Shown here in pieces: positions 11,344 through 23,105 of a stretch of 64,000 nt of DNA. Source of the DNA: Rotaria sordida (lineage: Eukaryota; Rotifera; Eurotatoria; Philodinida; Philodinidae); contig CAJNOL010000867.1 in NCBI GenBank assembly GCA_905250125.1, positions 33,709 to 97,708 of the forward strand. Direction: 5' to 3'. Position 1 is the first letter of the stretch. The number at the start of each line of letters is the position of its first letter. The position numbers and the translations under genes are program-made. Under the pieces are notes generated by a model. It was given only the letters and a program-made list of their open reading frames with translations, was not told where the DNA came from and did no database searches.

Positions 11344-14300
11344 ATGTGGTATTGCTCATATATTTTCATTTATAATTATTTAATTTTTCTATTAATTTCT
11401 TTAATAAAATCAAAACAAATACCATTAATTGGACTTTTTACAAGAGATGATAATCAAGAAAATAATAATTATTCATCATCATCATCATCATCATTAATTA
11501 TTAATTATGCAATAAAACATTTAAAAACAATAAAATATCTTCATAATGAACTTGTTATACAACGTCATGAACAAGATATTCCATGTGATATGGCTATTGG
11601 AACAAAATTAATTTTCGATATGATACATCGAACTCCAAGACCATTAGCTATATTTAGTGGTTCATGTCAAACAGTAGCATCAGCTATTGCTGAAATAGCA
11701 GGAGTATATGATATGATTATAGTATGACGATTGATTTTAGTTTAATATTTATTCACTTTCTTTTTTTTTTTTTGTTTTTGTTGAATAGGTAATCTATTCT
11801 GAAACAAGTTCACTTTTTACTGCTAGAGAAAAATATCCATCATTAATACGAACTGTACCAGGTGATTCTCAACATAATATAGGTAAATAAAAAAAAATCA
11901 TTAACAAAAATCAAAAATTTCTTATTAGCACGAAAATTATTATTGAGAAAATATAATTGGCGTCGATTTGGAATATTATATCAATATGAAAGACAATATA
12001 CTATGGTATATTAAATAAAATAATTATATTTATTTATTTATTTTATTCATTATAGCCTGTAACACGATTCAATGATCTTTTACAAGATGAAAATGATTGG
12101 GAAAATGCTTTATCGAAAGGTATATCATTTAATGATCTTGATGAAACACAAGGTAATCGAACAAGAAATTCATTAAAAGATGCATTTGATGAATTGCAGG
12201 TAAATTTTTGATTTAGTAAAAAAAAGAATTTTGAATAATACTGAATTGTTTAATATAGATAGATTCTTTTTATTAACAAAACACAGGAACATGCAGTCGG
12301 AGAAAATTTCCTAAATAAAAAAATTTTGCCGGAAGTTTCATAAAAATGTTTTGAAGAATTGCTTTTGTTTTGAATATTATTACTATGACATACTTAATGA
12401 GTATATAATTTGTCATCTATTATATTCAAATAATAGATAACCTTTTTAAACAATACAAAGATGTCATTTGATCAATACATATATATATATATATTTTCTT
12501 TCTGGAGAAAAAAAAATTTCACAAATCATCTATGTCATTATTTTTTAAGTTTCATATTAAAATTTTACTGAGTTTTTCAAAGAACAAAATCTATGATTTC
12601 GAATTTTGCATGAATAAAGTTTTCATTGAAGAAGTTATGATTTTTCTAAGTATCTCCTATCCGATGATATTGAATATTCGGAATTCTTTCATGTGTAAAA
12701 GCAAATTATGTTCATCTTCAGAAAGGAAATACACTAGAAAAACAAAAATTTGCATGATCAACTAATCTCATTGAAGACTTTGTTTGTGTAAAGTTTGAAG
12801 ACGAAAATTGATTTTCTATGTGATCAAAAACTTAACATCGTCTCGATTGTAAAAAATCAGTTTAACATCTGAAGAGATTTCTTCATCAGCAATGTTTATT
12901 TATTTATTTATTAATCTTCAAAAAATTCAATATAAATCAATATTTTCTAATTTTTTATTCTAGAGAAATAACATTCGAATAATTATTGGTAATTTTAATT
13001 CAACAATGGCTATACGAATATTTTGTGAAGTAAATAAATAAATAAAATTTTTTGTATTAAAAATTTTATGAATATTATTATTTAGGCATTTCGTTATAAT
13101 TTATTCGGTTCACGTTTTCAATGGATTATTGTTGGTTATTATGAACCTGAATGGTGGTTAAATAATCCGGGTCCTTGTAATACATCAGAAATTCTACTTG
13201 CATTGAATGGTACACTTCAAACTCGTGTTGCTAAATTAGGTTATCATGTTAATACACGAACAATAGCTGATTTAGTTTGTATATAGTATTTTTTTAAATT
13301 CTATTTTTACATATGTTTTTTTTTTTTTTAATTTTTCAGACACCAGATCAATTTAATTTTGATTTATCAATACTTAAAACATCAAATTATTTTGTTGGTT
13401 ATGCATTTGATGCTATTTTAACATTAACATCTGCATTTGAAAAATTAAAAAATTGTCCAAATAAATTTCATATTGATTCTATATGGCGTCAAACATGTTG
13501 GCGTCATGAATTAATTAATATAATTAAAACAATTGATATTGAAGGTGTTACTGGACGTATACGTTTTAATAATGGTGATCGTATTGGTGAAATTGTTATT
13601 GAACAAATTTTAGGTATAACAGAATAAATTTTATATTTTTTTGCAACTTTTCACATAGTTTATCATAGTTACAAATCAACAATAGTTGATATTGTTCAAT
13701 TATTTGTTGCATTACCAACAAATCAATCAAAATATATTCTTTTACCAGCAAGAAATGAACGAAATATAACTTGGCATGGTAAAAAAAAATGTTTTTTAGT
13801 ATTTTTTTTGAAAATTTTTAATTTAAAAAAGTAAAATAAAATAGGTCAAGGACCACCAAATGATCGTATAAAACGTATTGAACTTGATCAACGAATTTCT
13901 ATATTAACATATACAATAATGGCTACGATTAGTGGTATAGGAATTCTTTTAGCACTAGGATTTTTTGTATTTAATATTTTTTTTCGTACACATAGGTAAA
14001 GAAAATTGATTCTTTTTTTTTTGACAGTAAATATTTAATATTGGTTTTTTTTTTTTGTTATAAATAGATTTATTCGAATGTCAAGTCCACAAATAAATAA
14101 TTTAATTATAGCTGGTTGTATTCTTTCATATACCAGTGTTCTTTTAATGGGTATTGATTCGACTTTATTAGGAAAAAGAAGTTCAGAATCAGCAATGAAT
14201 TTTATTTGTGCAGTAAGATTTATTGATGAATTTGATATATTAATTCTTTTTTTTTGAAAAAAAAAACAAGGCTCGTGTTTGGACTTTATCAATTGGTTTT

Positions 14301-16925
14301 ACTATATCATTTGGAGCTATATTTAGTAAAACATGGCGTGTTCATACAATATTTACTAAAGTTCATGCATCAAAACGAGTAAATAATAGAATAAGTTAAG
14401 TGAAAAAAAAAAAAAATTTGTTTTATTTTTAAGGCAATTAGAGATTATCGTTTATTTATTTTTGTTGGAATACTTTTTGCTATTGATACAGTTCTATTAA
14501 CATCATGGCAAATTGTTGATCCATTAAAAATTTTTAAAGATATTAGTCAAACACAAGTAATAGATAAAAATTTTCAACAAAAAAAAAAATTCAAATAATT
14601 ATTCATTATTATTTTATATAAAATATAGACAAAAGATGAAGATGTTGTTATTGTATGGATTTATGAACAATGTCGATCTAATCGTCGATCAATATGGATT
14701 ATAATGCTATCAATTTATAAAGGTGTATTAATGGTAAGTCATATCCAAATAATATTTCAAATGATTCTTTGCTTGAAAAATGATTTGACATCAATAGGAA
14801 AATTTAGATTACACATGCATAGAATCCGAACTTGAGTTTCTTACTCGAGAATAGAGAAGTGCGGGGGTGAAGTTTTTTGGTCCCGGAAGCTTCTTTTCTA
14901 GTAGTGTCGATCTAGAGAAAACTATTCAAGAATTGAATTATGTTATCATTAATGATTTATTATATAAGATAATTCGCTTAAAGGCATAGAATATTTAACT
15001 ATCATCCTTAGTTCCCAGTTAGGACAATTTTTCTTTACCGGGGTCCTGCACATCTATATTCGTGAACTATTCAGTCAGTTCAGAGAGTTTTGAATCTTTA
15101 AGTAATTGACGATGAAATTCTAATAAAAATTTTTTGATTATGCATTTATATTGAAAACAAAGTAACTCGAGAAAAAAAAAGATGTTTCCTGTCATTTATT
15201 ACGCATAGGTCGCATATGAGTAGAACTTATCAGGTTCACTCCGGATCTGATGGACACTCTGCATATGATCCAGAATAGTGCTTTCATATCTCTAAACAAG
15301 ACTTTATTAAATGTTCGAAATTGTCCCAATTCAATTATTTCTTTTATTCCGAATAGATAGTTTCTATGGATTGGATCAAAAATGATAGCTCATTTTTCTT
15401 TCATACACAAGTTAATGTTTACAAAAAAAAATAAAAAAGATTCATATTAATAAGAGTAGAACGAAAATGTTTTAATCCTAAGTAGCACAGCTTCTTAAAA
15501 ATCTTTAATTTAATATTTTTTTTATTTTTTTTATTAAATAAGGTTGCTGGATCACGTTTTGCATGGGCAACACGAAATGTTCGTATAACTGCATTAAATG
15601 ATTCAACTTATGTTGGTATGAGTCTTTATAATGTTGTTCTACTAAGTATAACAACAGCTGTTGTTGGTTATTTTTTACGTGATCAACATGAACGTTCTTA
15701 TATAATAACATCTGTTTTTATTTTATTTTGTGTTACAATAACATTATGTCTTGTATTTGTACCAAAAGTTCTTGAAGTAGCAAAAGATCCCAGTTCAAAA
15801 ACTAAACCACAACGTGCAATTGCAACAAATACGAAACGTCGTTTATCAAGAGATAAACGAAATATTAAACAACAACCAAAATTACCTATTAAATACTTAA
15901 TAAGTCAAAATGAAATGTTACGATTAAATGTAGCAAGGGTTAGAAATTTTTATTTTGATTAATATTGAAGAAAAGGAACTATATAGTGCTTATACTCTTT
16001 CTGCTAACTTTCTTTTAACTTCATAATAGTTCACTATTAATAAGTGTACTTTCATATAGGCTATCAAAATAATAATAAAAATGATGGTACAAGTTTCTGA
16101 AGAGAGAAGGATTTAGTTTCTCTGAATCTTCATCTTCGAAATTTTTCTAGACTTCTCAATACAAAAAACTGTAGTCACATGGAAAATTGACTTTCGAATT
16201 CTAACTTTACATGAACAAAGTTTTTAATAAGATTAGTTGATTGTGCAACTAGTTTCTTCTTTCTGAATATGTAAATATACGAATAAAATTTGCTTTTACA
16301 TATGAGAAAATTTCAAATATTCGATATCTCAAGAACGAAGGCCTGAGAAAACAAAACCATTCTAGACTTTTGTATTACTCATCAAATAAATATTGTCTCT
16401 GTCGAAAAGTGATTTGATATGTCAAGAGATTCTCTCAGCTCCCAAAGGTCCATGGAAACGAACCTTTTTGAACTTTTTCTTGTCTTGCCGAGATCTCCTT
16501 GTGAATGTAATATAAGCTCTAACGGTGTATATCACTTCGTGTAGTTCTCGCGTAAGAATTTTTTTCTTGTTATTGATAAGTCGGATTTATCTCTTTGATT
16601 ATTGATAACAGTTAAAGAAAATATTTGTTCCCAATAGGAAAATCAAAATATCAAACTTGTCAAGATTTTCTTTTTTTTTTTTTTTTACTTTAGTGTGATG
16701 AATTAATTAATAGACTTTCATCTGCAGTAGCAGATCCAAATTATAAAACATTTCGATATGAAATATTTTTACGTATGTTAATAATTGAAACAAAAAAAAA
16801 TAAATAACAAATTGAGCTAATGATCTTCCATTATTTTAGCAATATCAACATGCATCAATGATGAAATAAAGCACATTCAAGAATCCGATTGGTTATTGGA
16901 AGATGAAAATAAACTACAAATATAA
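11344..16925 (+). CDS. GABBR2: Metabotropic GABA-B receptor subunit (class C GPCR, GABBR2-like)
   Basis: Sixteen exons: 11344-11721, 11789-11882, 11929-12005, 12056-12199, 12964-13029, 13086-13274, 13340-13613, 13659-13778, 13845-13995, 14068-14212, 14271-14378, 14434-14556, 14629-14733, 15543-15938, 16694-16772, 16840-16925. They join in phase to 844 residues. The signal-anchor start is followed by the bilobed ligand-binding domain (blocks like KYPSLIRTVPGDSQHN and QWIIVGYYEPEWW), then seven transmembrane helices (markers RMSSPQINNLIIAG, FGAIFSKTWRVH and ALNDSTYVGMSLYNV, with CVTITLCLVFVPK at the last helix) and a short tail able to form a coiled coil. The cysteine-rich domain of other class C receptors is absent, as expected for GABA-B. 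Overall it is closer to subunit 2 than 1. Introns 4 (764 bp), 13 (809 bp) and 14 (755 bp) are far longer than the rest. Subunit type is inferred by eye. Confidence 0.9.
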
Positions 16926-17593
16926 AGAGAATATCTCATTGATTCATTTGTAATTTATTAGTTTTTTTTTTCTTCTTGTGATGACTGTTTATTTTTTGTT
17001 CTGTAAGAGTAAAATAATTGTACAAATAAAACAAAAAAAAAAGTTCCAGAATCGTACTATTTCATTTAACTCATATGAATTTTTTGTTTGTTTGTTTGTT
17101 TGTTTTTTCATCAATCATTCTAAGTAATTTATAGGTAAAATACTTTATTAATTGATCTATGTGATTCTTTTTCTTTCTTCCTTGATATTTCTCTCTCTCT
17201 CTAGGAATCTTCTTTTTTCTTGGTCAATAATTATTATCGATCACTAGTATATGTGTTGATATACCATTCTTTCTATATCTCATAGAGAAAGAATCAAAAT
17301 GTATGTTTATCAGGTTGTTTGAGAGAACGATAGAGAATGACAAAAGGAATGTTAGTACCATTATTATGCTAAAAGAAAAAAAAAGACGAGTGCGGTTATA
17401 ACATGCGCCGGCCACGGCCATTGTCATTAAGTAAAGAACAACAAGAAAATACATAATAAAAAAAAAGACAGAAAGACGTTTGCAGCAATTCTCGTCTATC
17501 TTTTAGCTTTTTTTTTTCTACTCTTTCGAAGGCCAGCATAACGACGTATTAGTATATAAACAACAAATTTGTTGCCTTCATTAGCAAAACAAG
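16926..17593. other. Intergenic region before the lectin-like gene
   Basis: Contains a (GTTT)n tract near 17085-17103 and T- and CT-rich runs. The open frame 17224-17454 on the minus strand has no domain signal. The last about 45 bases hold a TATA box (separate entry). Confidence 0.5.
17553..17560 (+). promoter_or_regulatory. TATA box of the lectin-like gene
   Basis: A TATATAAA octamer lies 33 bp before the start codon at 17594. If transcription starts the usual 25-30 bp downstream, the 5' UTR would be only about ten bases. Position and match are good, but promoter use is inferred. Confidence 0.45.
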
Positions 17594-18834
17594 ATGTATG
17601 GTAATTCGATCTTGCTAACTTTTATTTTGCTTATTGTATTGATTAATGGACAATATGATAATAAAAAAGATTTCCTACAAGGTATTACAACAAAATCTTT
17701 TGATTATTTATTTCATCGTTCTTTTTTTTTTTTTTGAAACTTAGACATAGATGAACCAATTCGAACTTCAAAATCATCATTTAATGCACAATTTAGTCGT
17801 GGACGATGTCCTGATCGTTTTTATCAAATAGGTGATGAATGTTTATATTTTGGTACTGATGGTAGAAAATATTCATGGCATCAAACACAACGTATATGTA
17901 CAATACGAATAGCTCGTTTATTACAACAAACAACATTTACTATTGGTCAAGTTAATATAAAACCAAATAAAGGTGTACGACAATTAATATTAAATACACC
18001 AGAAAAAACAAAAATTTTAGAAGGTCTTTATCGGGAATATGATGAATTAAATTTTGCTATACGTCTTCCATCAGATTATAATACATTAAATCGTTGTCAT
18101 GATGATAAAGAAGATGATTGGCCACAATATTGTGTTAATCCACATAATTCTAATGCAACATGTTTTGAAACTAGTGGACTTGATTCAAATAATATTTGTT
18201 TACGTCAAATAGATTGTGATAAAAAATATTTAAGATTTGCATGTGAATTTACATTACCAGGTTTTTTTTTTGTTATTTGAAAGAAAATGATAGAAAATAT
18301 AAGATTATTTTTATTTAGGAAGTTCTGAATTGACTACTTCAAAATTTCGTAATTGTCCAAAAAGTCATGGTCTTCGTCATCGTTTATCAATATGGGCTTG
18401 GCTTTTAGTTGCTTTTGGTGGCATGTTATTACTTCTTCTTATTCTTGGTGGTGTTTTAACATTTATTCGTAATTTAAAAAAAGACTCACCTCAAGTAAGA
18501 AAATCAATAGCAGAATCTATTCGTGCTGATGAAAAAGGTATTCATTAAATTTTACGTATCAAAGAAATCATAAAAGATTTATCTATTATTTTAATTTTAG
18601 CTATGAATGTCACAACAAATCGTTTAAGTTCTGTTTCTGAACCGGTATAAATTCTTATTTTTCTATTCATTTGAGATCTGATAATATTTGTTATTATAGA
18701 TGCTTGTTCGATCTGCTCGAACTAGTAGTACATCTAATACTAACTATCTAGAGACACAACCATTACAACGTGTAATTTCCCCGACAATCAAAACAACAAC
18801 AGTAGGGCAAGATGGTACTTCTCCATATGTTTAA
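17594..18834 (+). CDS. C-type-lectin-like single-pass membrane protein
   Basis: Five exons: 17594-17681, 17745-18260, 18319-18537, 18601-18644, 18700-18834, giving 333 residues in a closed frame. A signal peptide (about 1-20) is followed by an extracellular domain that begins RCPDRFYQIGDECLYF and continues with KYSWHQTQRICTI, the typical opening of a C-type lectin-like fold; later cysteines (RCHDD, YCVN, TCFET, ICLRQ, DCDKK, FACEF) can supply its disulfides. A transmembrane helix lies at about residues 218-243, followed by a basic stop-transfer and a Ser/Thr-rich cytoplasmic tail. I do not see the calcium-binding EPN/QPD or WND motifs, so sugar binding is doubtful. Type I orientation is inferred. 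It faces NAA50 tail to tail, 213 bp apart. Confidence 0.8.
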
Positions 18835-18987
18835 TTATAACATATTAAATTCGGTATCTTTTTTGTGTGCGATGTTCTGCCGTCCTATGAACGTCGGTTT
18901 ATTTTTCTTGTCTTTTATATATATATATGTATTTTTTCATTATAAAAAAGAAACACAAACAAACAAAAACAACGATCTGTTATGCAT

Positions 18988-19024
18988 GTGTGTGTATATA
19001 TATGTGTGTGTGTGTGTGTGTGTG
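18988..19024. repeat. (GT)n microsatellite with an internal (TA)n block
   Basis: A TG run, a short TATATA block, then about ten further TG units, in the spacer between the convergent lectin-like and NAA50 genes. Confidence 0.95.
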
Positions 19025-19047
19025 GGTGAATCAAAGAAGATCATTAA

Positions 19048-22000
19048 TTAATCTACGTCAGTAATAGTTGATAAAGGTACTGAAGGTACTTTCTTTGAGT
19101 TTTGTTGAGTGGCTGTTGGTGATGATGTTTGTTCATTTGATGGAGTTTTTTTTAATGAACGTTCAAGTAAATAAGCATCCGATGGTTCTAAACGTCGATA
19201 ATATTCAACTGCTGTTGAAATAATTTGAAAACCAAATTTTTTATAGAATGATAAAGCTGTTTCATTATTAACTTGAACATGTCTACATTAATCAAAATCA
19301 AAAAAAAAAACGATGAAATTATATAGAAAACTTTCATTTTTTTTTTATATACATACAAATATATACTATCAATATTTCCTTCACGTTCACAAACTTTAAA
19401 AACATGTTCAAGCATTAATGTACCTAATTATATTTTAAAAAAATAAAAATAAAAATCATATTAATCTATTAATTAAAAATTATTACCTAAACCAAGTTCA
19501 CGATATTTTCCAAGAACACCTAATGTCATTATATATAATCGTCGACGATTATCCGTTAGATCAATACGACAGCATACGGCACCAACAACAATGTCATTAC
19601 AATAAGCTATAGAAATTTTGTTTGTTTTTATTATAAATAATTAATCAAAATGATTCTATAGAATATCTATCTAATATATAGCTATTATTAACTAATGTAT
19701 GTGTTTTTATCAAGAGATAAACAAAAAAAAAACAATCATAAAAGAAAATATCTTTAATATCCTCTAAAGAGGCTATTATCTCAAGATATAAATAATGTTA
19801 TTCTGTCAAATTCTCGACTAGTATTTATATATATATTGATTACTATAATCAATCATTAATCTATATAGATAAACATAAGACAAAGTTTATCAAGGCTATT
19901 TCAACCCCTCGAAACTAAAAAAAAATCAATGTTATCGAAATAATAAAAACTAAGATAAATATACAAGAAGATAGTTTGAGTTCTACTGTTTTAGAAATAA
20001 CATGATTTTGGATGTTTTTTTTTTTTTTTTTACAAAAGAAAACAGATTTTCAGTTATTTACATTGAAAATAAGTATTAAAATACATTTCATTTATAGTTC
20101 ATAAAAAAAAAATAAAGCTCATCAAACGATGATACGCAATTTATTATCGAGATTTTCTTTTCCTCGAGGGCTAATCAGATCTTCAGAGGGGTGTCGCCCT
20201 CCCGACCTTCACACTGGATAACACAGTAATAATGAAAACAAGAAAAGATATTGAAAAACAACGTGATCGACACATATCATAACAATTCGCCATTTGTTCT
20301 TTCTTTTTCTTATGATTATTTATAAATCATAAGTACTGTTTTTATAATGACGCAAAATGTTTATGATAAATGTGAGCTGAGACAACTTACATTTCATTTT
20401 AATAGAACATTTTCAAGCAAGTCAACTATGTTTATTTATACATAATTCAAGAAAATATATGACAGTTGGTATTTATTCTGTTTGTTGTTTTTGATCGTAG
20501 AACTCAGAATTCTCTGTAGAACCTAACTGTATATATTTAATCTTTTATTTTTTGCTTGAAAGAGTATGTCAACATGCAGAGTTCCTTTTTTTTTTAAATT
20601 TAGTTTTGTTTTCATAATACATACAAAGACTTGTATAAATAGACGCTTGTTTTCTATGACCTTCAACTTGTCATCACATAAAAAGTAAAAAGTTCTAGTA
20701 AGAGTACTATGTCATGTCGTGCATATTGATACGTTCTTTGAAACAAAAACAATTAAATATAGTCGATAGAGAATTTTCGGTTGGAAAATGACCTATATTT
20801 TTATTTTTATTTAATGAATATCTCAAAAAAAAAAAAAACATCATAATACAGAGCTGAAGATTTTTACTATAGTCTCGTTAATATAGCTCGAATATATTCT
20901 GAAAAATTCAGGTTATTTGCATGTACCTAGTGTGAACTCGATTCTTAATATGGGAGGTAGCTTTAATGGTACTCTCTCATCATTTTTGGTTCTTGAAGAC
21001 GATACAGCCGAAATTTTTACCACAGATGGAACATCAAAAATAAAGAGACACGTATATAAAGGGAAAAAATTTAGAAGTGGATTTTTGCTGGGAGACCCTG
21101 ATTGCTTATGACTCTAATCAAATTTTGTCTGATTAGGCTGAGAATTATTTTTTTTTTGAGACACATAAGACTATATCTAACAATGGAATCACCTGAGGTG
21201 CCAACTCGGTCATCACGTAGGACTACGTTGAGACTAGAAGAATCTTTTTAGTCTCAACAGGCCCCCACCTAATGAATGGAGTATCACCTCAGATGGTTCC
21301 CTCGTATGAAGTAATTTTAAGTTTTTCCAAAAATCTCACTTTCTTTATTTTATGCGGGATAAGTAAAAGTTTGGAGCCAATACTTGGGGCTCAGCTTTTA
21401 GGGTCCCGTAAATCCGAATAGGAAAGTCAAAAAGAACGAAGATGACTAATTCTAACTCTGAAGAATACTTCTAATGGTAAAAATTTCAGCTTGATCGATT
21501 GTACCGTCTTCGAGAACGATCAAAACAAAAAGACGAAGTGAGTACTTTTAATGATCATATCAGAGTTGTAACCGGACCGGCAGACCGGCCGGTCCGTTCC
21601 GTTCCGGTCCGGTCCGGTCCGGTAGAAGATTTCTTACCGGCCGGTATACCGGCTGGTAGAACCAACTTTTTCTTTACCGGCCCGGTCTGAATTTTTTTTG
21701 AATTTTTCCCTATTTTTTTCCGAAAAAATGATCAAAAAGGTGGTTTTTTTCGAAAATCAAAAACTTTTTACTAATGTCGAAGACTATTTTGGTAAAAAAA
21801 ATTGTATCAAACTATCCTATTGAGTCAAAATTTGTCATGGATGTTTTTATATTTATCCAATCCATGTGGGTACGACGTTCTGCCCGTATAGTTCAAGGAA
21901 CGACATTTTATCATTTAAAACAGTTTTTATTGGCCAAAACTATCGTTTATCATACCTAAACGGTGTTTCAGAAAATAAAATAGCTGGATATTGACCTTCG

Positions 22001-22999
22001 TAAACAGCACAGAAATGTTATTATGTGTATATAAGCTCAAATGCATACAGAAACGTTTCCGTAGCGTTTACGAAGGTCAATTTCCAGCTATTTTCTGTTT
22101 TGAAACGACGTTTAGGTATGATAAACGATAGTTTTGGTCAATAAAAACTATTTTAACCGACAAAGTGTCGTTTCCTGAACCACATCGGTGTTGTTCAAAT
22201 AAAATCAAATGATTAATTGTTTAGCATCGTAGTTTATCATGGATTTATTTGTATTTCCCATTATTTATTGCATATAGTCCTGACAGACACGAAAGATGAC
22301 AAAGCGAGTATAGCATACGAGCAATAAATAGAGCCCATATTTGATGAATAGTTAATCAAAGTGCAAAATTAACATAGAATTTATGGTCGTATGAACTTTT
22401 GTGCTCACCAACAGATATCGAGAAACAGGACACATATGAAAGCAAATAGTAAAAAACACTGCAGTGGCGAAATAGTACTTTTATATCATAGCTGTAGTGA
22501 TTAGAAGGAATATATGACTCATCTAGGTATTGATTTGAGCGTTATAGGGTCAGAAAACAGAAGAATAATTTATACCGGTATACCGCCCGGTCCGGTCCGG
22601 TCTGACCAGTTAGACCGGTACCGGTACCGGTAAGGAAAAAACCCTACCGGTTACAACTCTGGATCATATTATATTATGATTACAAAAAATTTTCTTTTAA
22701 AAAAAAATAAAATCTTCTAATATACCTAGTTTGCATAATTCTCCAGCACCTAATAAATCTTTATAAAATTTTTCATTATAAGCAACTGGAAAAACATCCC
22801 GATTGAGTACTTTAAGTTGTTTTAAATTATGTTGTGTTAAATCACCTAATTCAATTGTGACACGTTTAACTCTAAAAGAAAACAAAAAACGATAATTAAT
22901 TAATTTAAATAAATAGAAAACTAACGTTCGTTTTGTTCGGTTTTCTTTGGATTCACTATTATTAATATTATTATTATTCATCATAACAGTATTTGTCAT
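19048..22999 (-). CDS. NAA50: N-alpha-acetyltransferase 50 (NatE catalytic subunit)
   Basis: Five exons read on the minus strand: 22999-22926, 22871-22726, 19606-19487, 19423-19357, 19282-19048, giving 213 residues. The GNAT core matches NAA50: IELGDLTQHNLKQLKVLN, then FPVAYNEKFYKDLL, GAVCCRIDL, RRRLYIMTLGVLGKYRELG with the RxxGxG acetyl-CoA loop, and FYKKFGFQII near the end. NAA50 acetylates protein N-termini that keep their Met, with the NatA complex on the ribosome, and takes part in sister-chromatid cohesion. The N-terminal 24 residues (Asn- and Ser-rich) and the C-terminal tail are poorly conserved extensions. An AG acceptor-like site lies 2 bp before the chosen ATG, which would fit spliced-leader trans-splicing, known in bdelloids. 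Intron 2 is 3119 bp because it carries a hAT-type element. Confidence 0.9.
21561..22661. mobile_element. Non-autonomous hAT-type DNA transposon inside NAA50 intron 2
   Basis: A 1101-bp element with perfect 15-bp terminal inverted repeats (CAGAGTTGTAACCGG at the left end, its complement at the right) and a perfect 8-bp target duplication GATCATAT at 21553-21560 and 22662-22669. The 8-bp duplication and the CAGAG-type ends define the hAT superfamily. Both ends hold clusters of CCGG-containing units (21571-21685 and 22575-22650), making the termini strongly self-complementary. The middle holds a long imperfect palindrome (separate entry). No transposase frame is present, so it needs an enzyme in trans. 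The undamaged duplication indicates a fairly recent insertion. Confidence 0.93.
21885..22190. repeat. Long imperfect palindrome within the hAT-type element
   Basis: The left arm, about 21890-22010, is repeated in inverted orientation at about 22050-22185 around a short loop. Shared blocks include AAAACTATCGTTTATCATAC and TTGACCTTCGTAAAC. Transcripts of the NAA50 intron would form a hairpin about 120 bp long. Confidence 0.85.
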
Positions 23000-23105
23000 A
23001 TCTAGAAAAACCAAAAAAAAAAACGAAACAATGTTATAATAGATTTTTTTCATGTTTATAAAAAATTCTTTTCATTTTTTTATTGTTTTTTTTTTTAATA
23101 TTTGT

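Noticed and set aside
12532-12765. 77-codon frame in GABA-B receptor intron 4
   Set aside because: The flanking exons join in phase without it, and it has no similarity to the receptor's ligand-binding domain.
18988-19024. GT tract ending TGTGGG as a telomere-like repeat
   Set aside because: It is a plain (GT)n microsatellite with one TGTGGG at its end, not a hexamer array.
21499-21690. Frame with repeated Pro/Val/Arg in NAA50 intron 2
   Set aside because: It reads across the target duplication into the CCGG-rich end of the hAT-type element and has no independent support.
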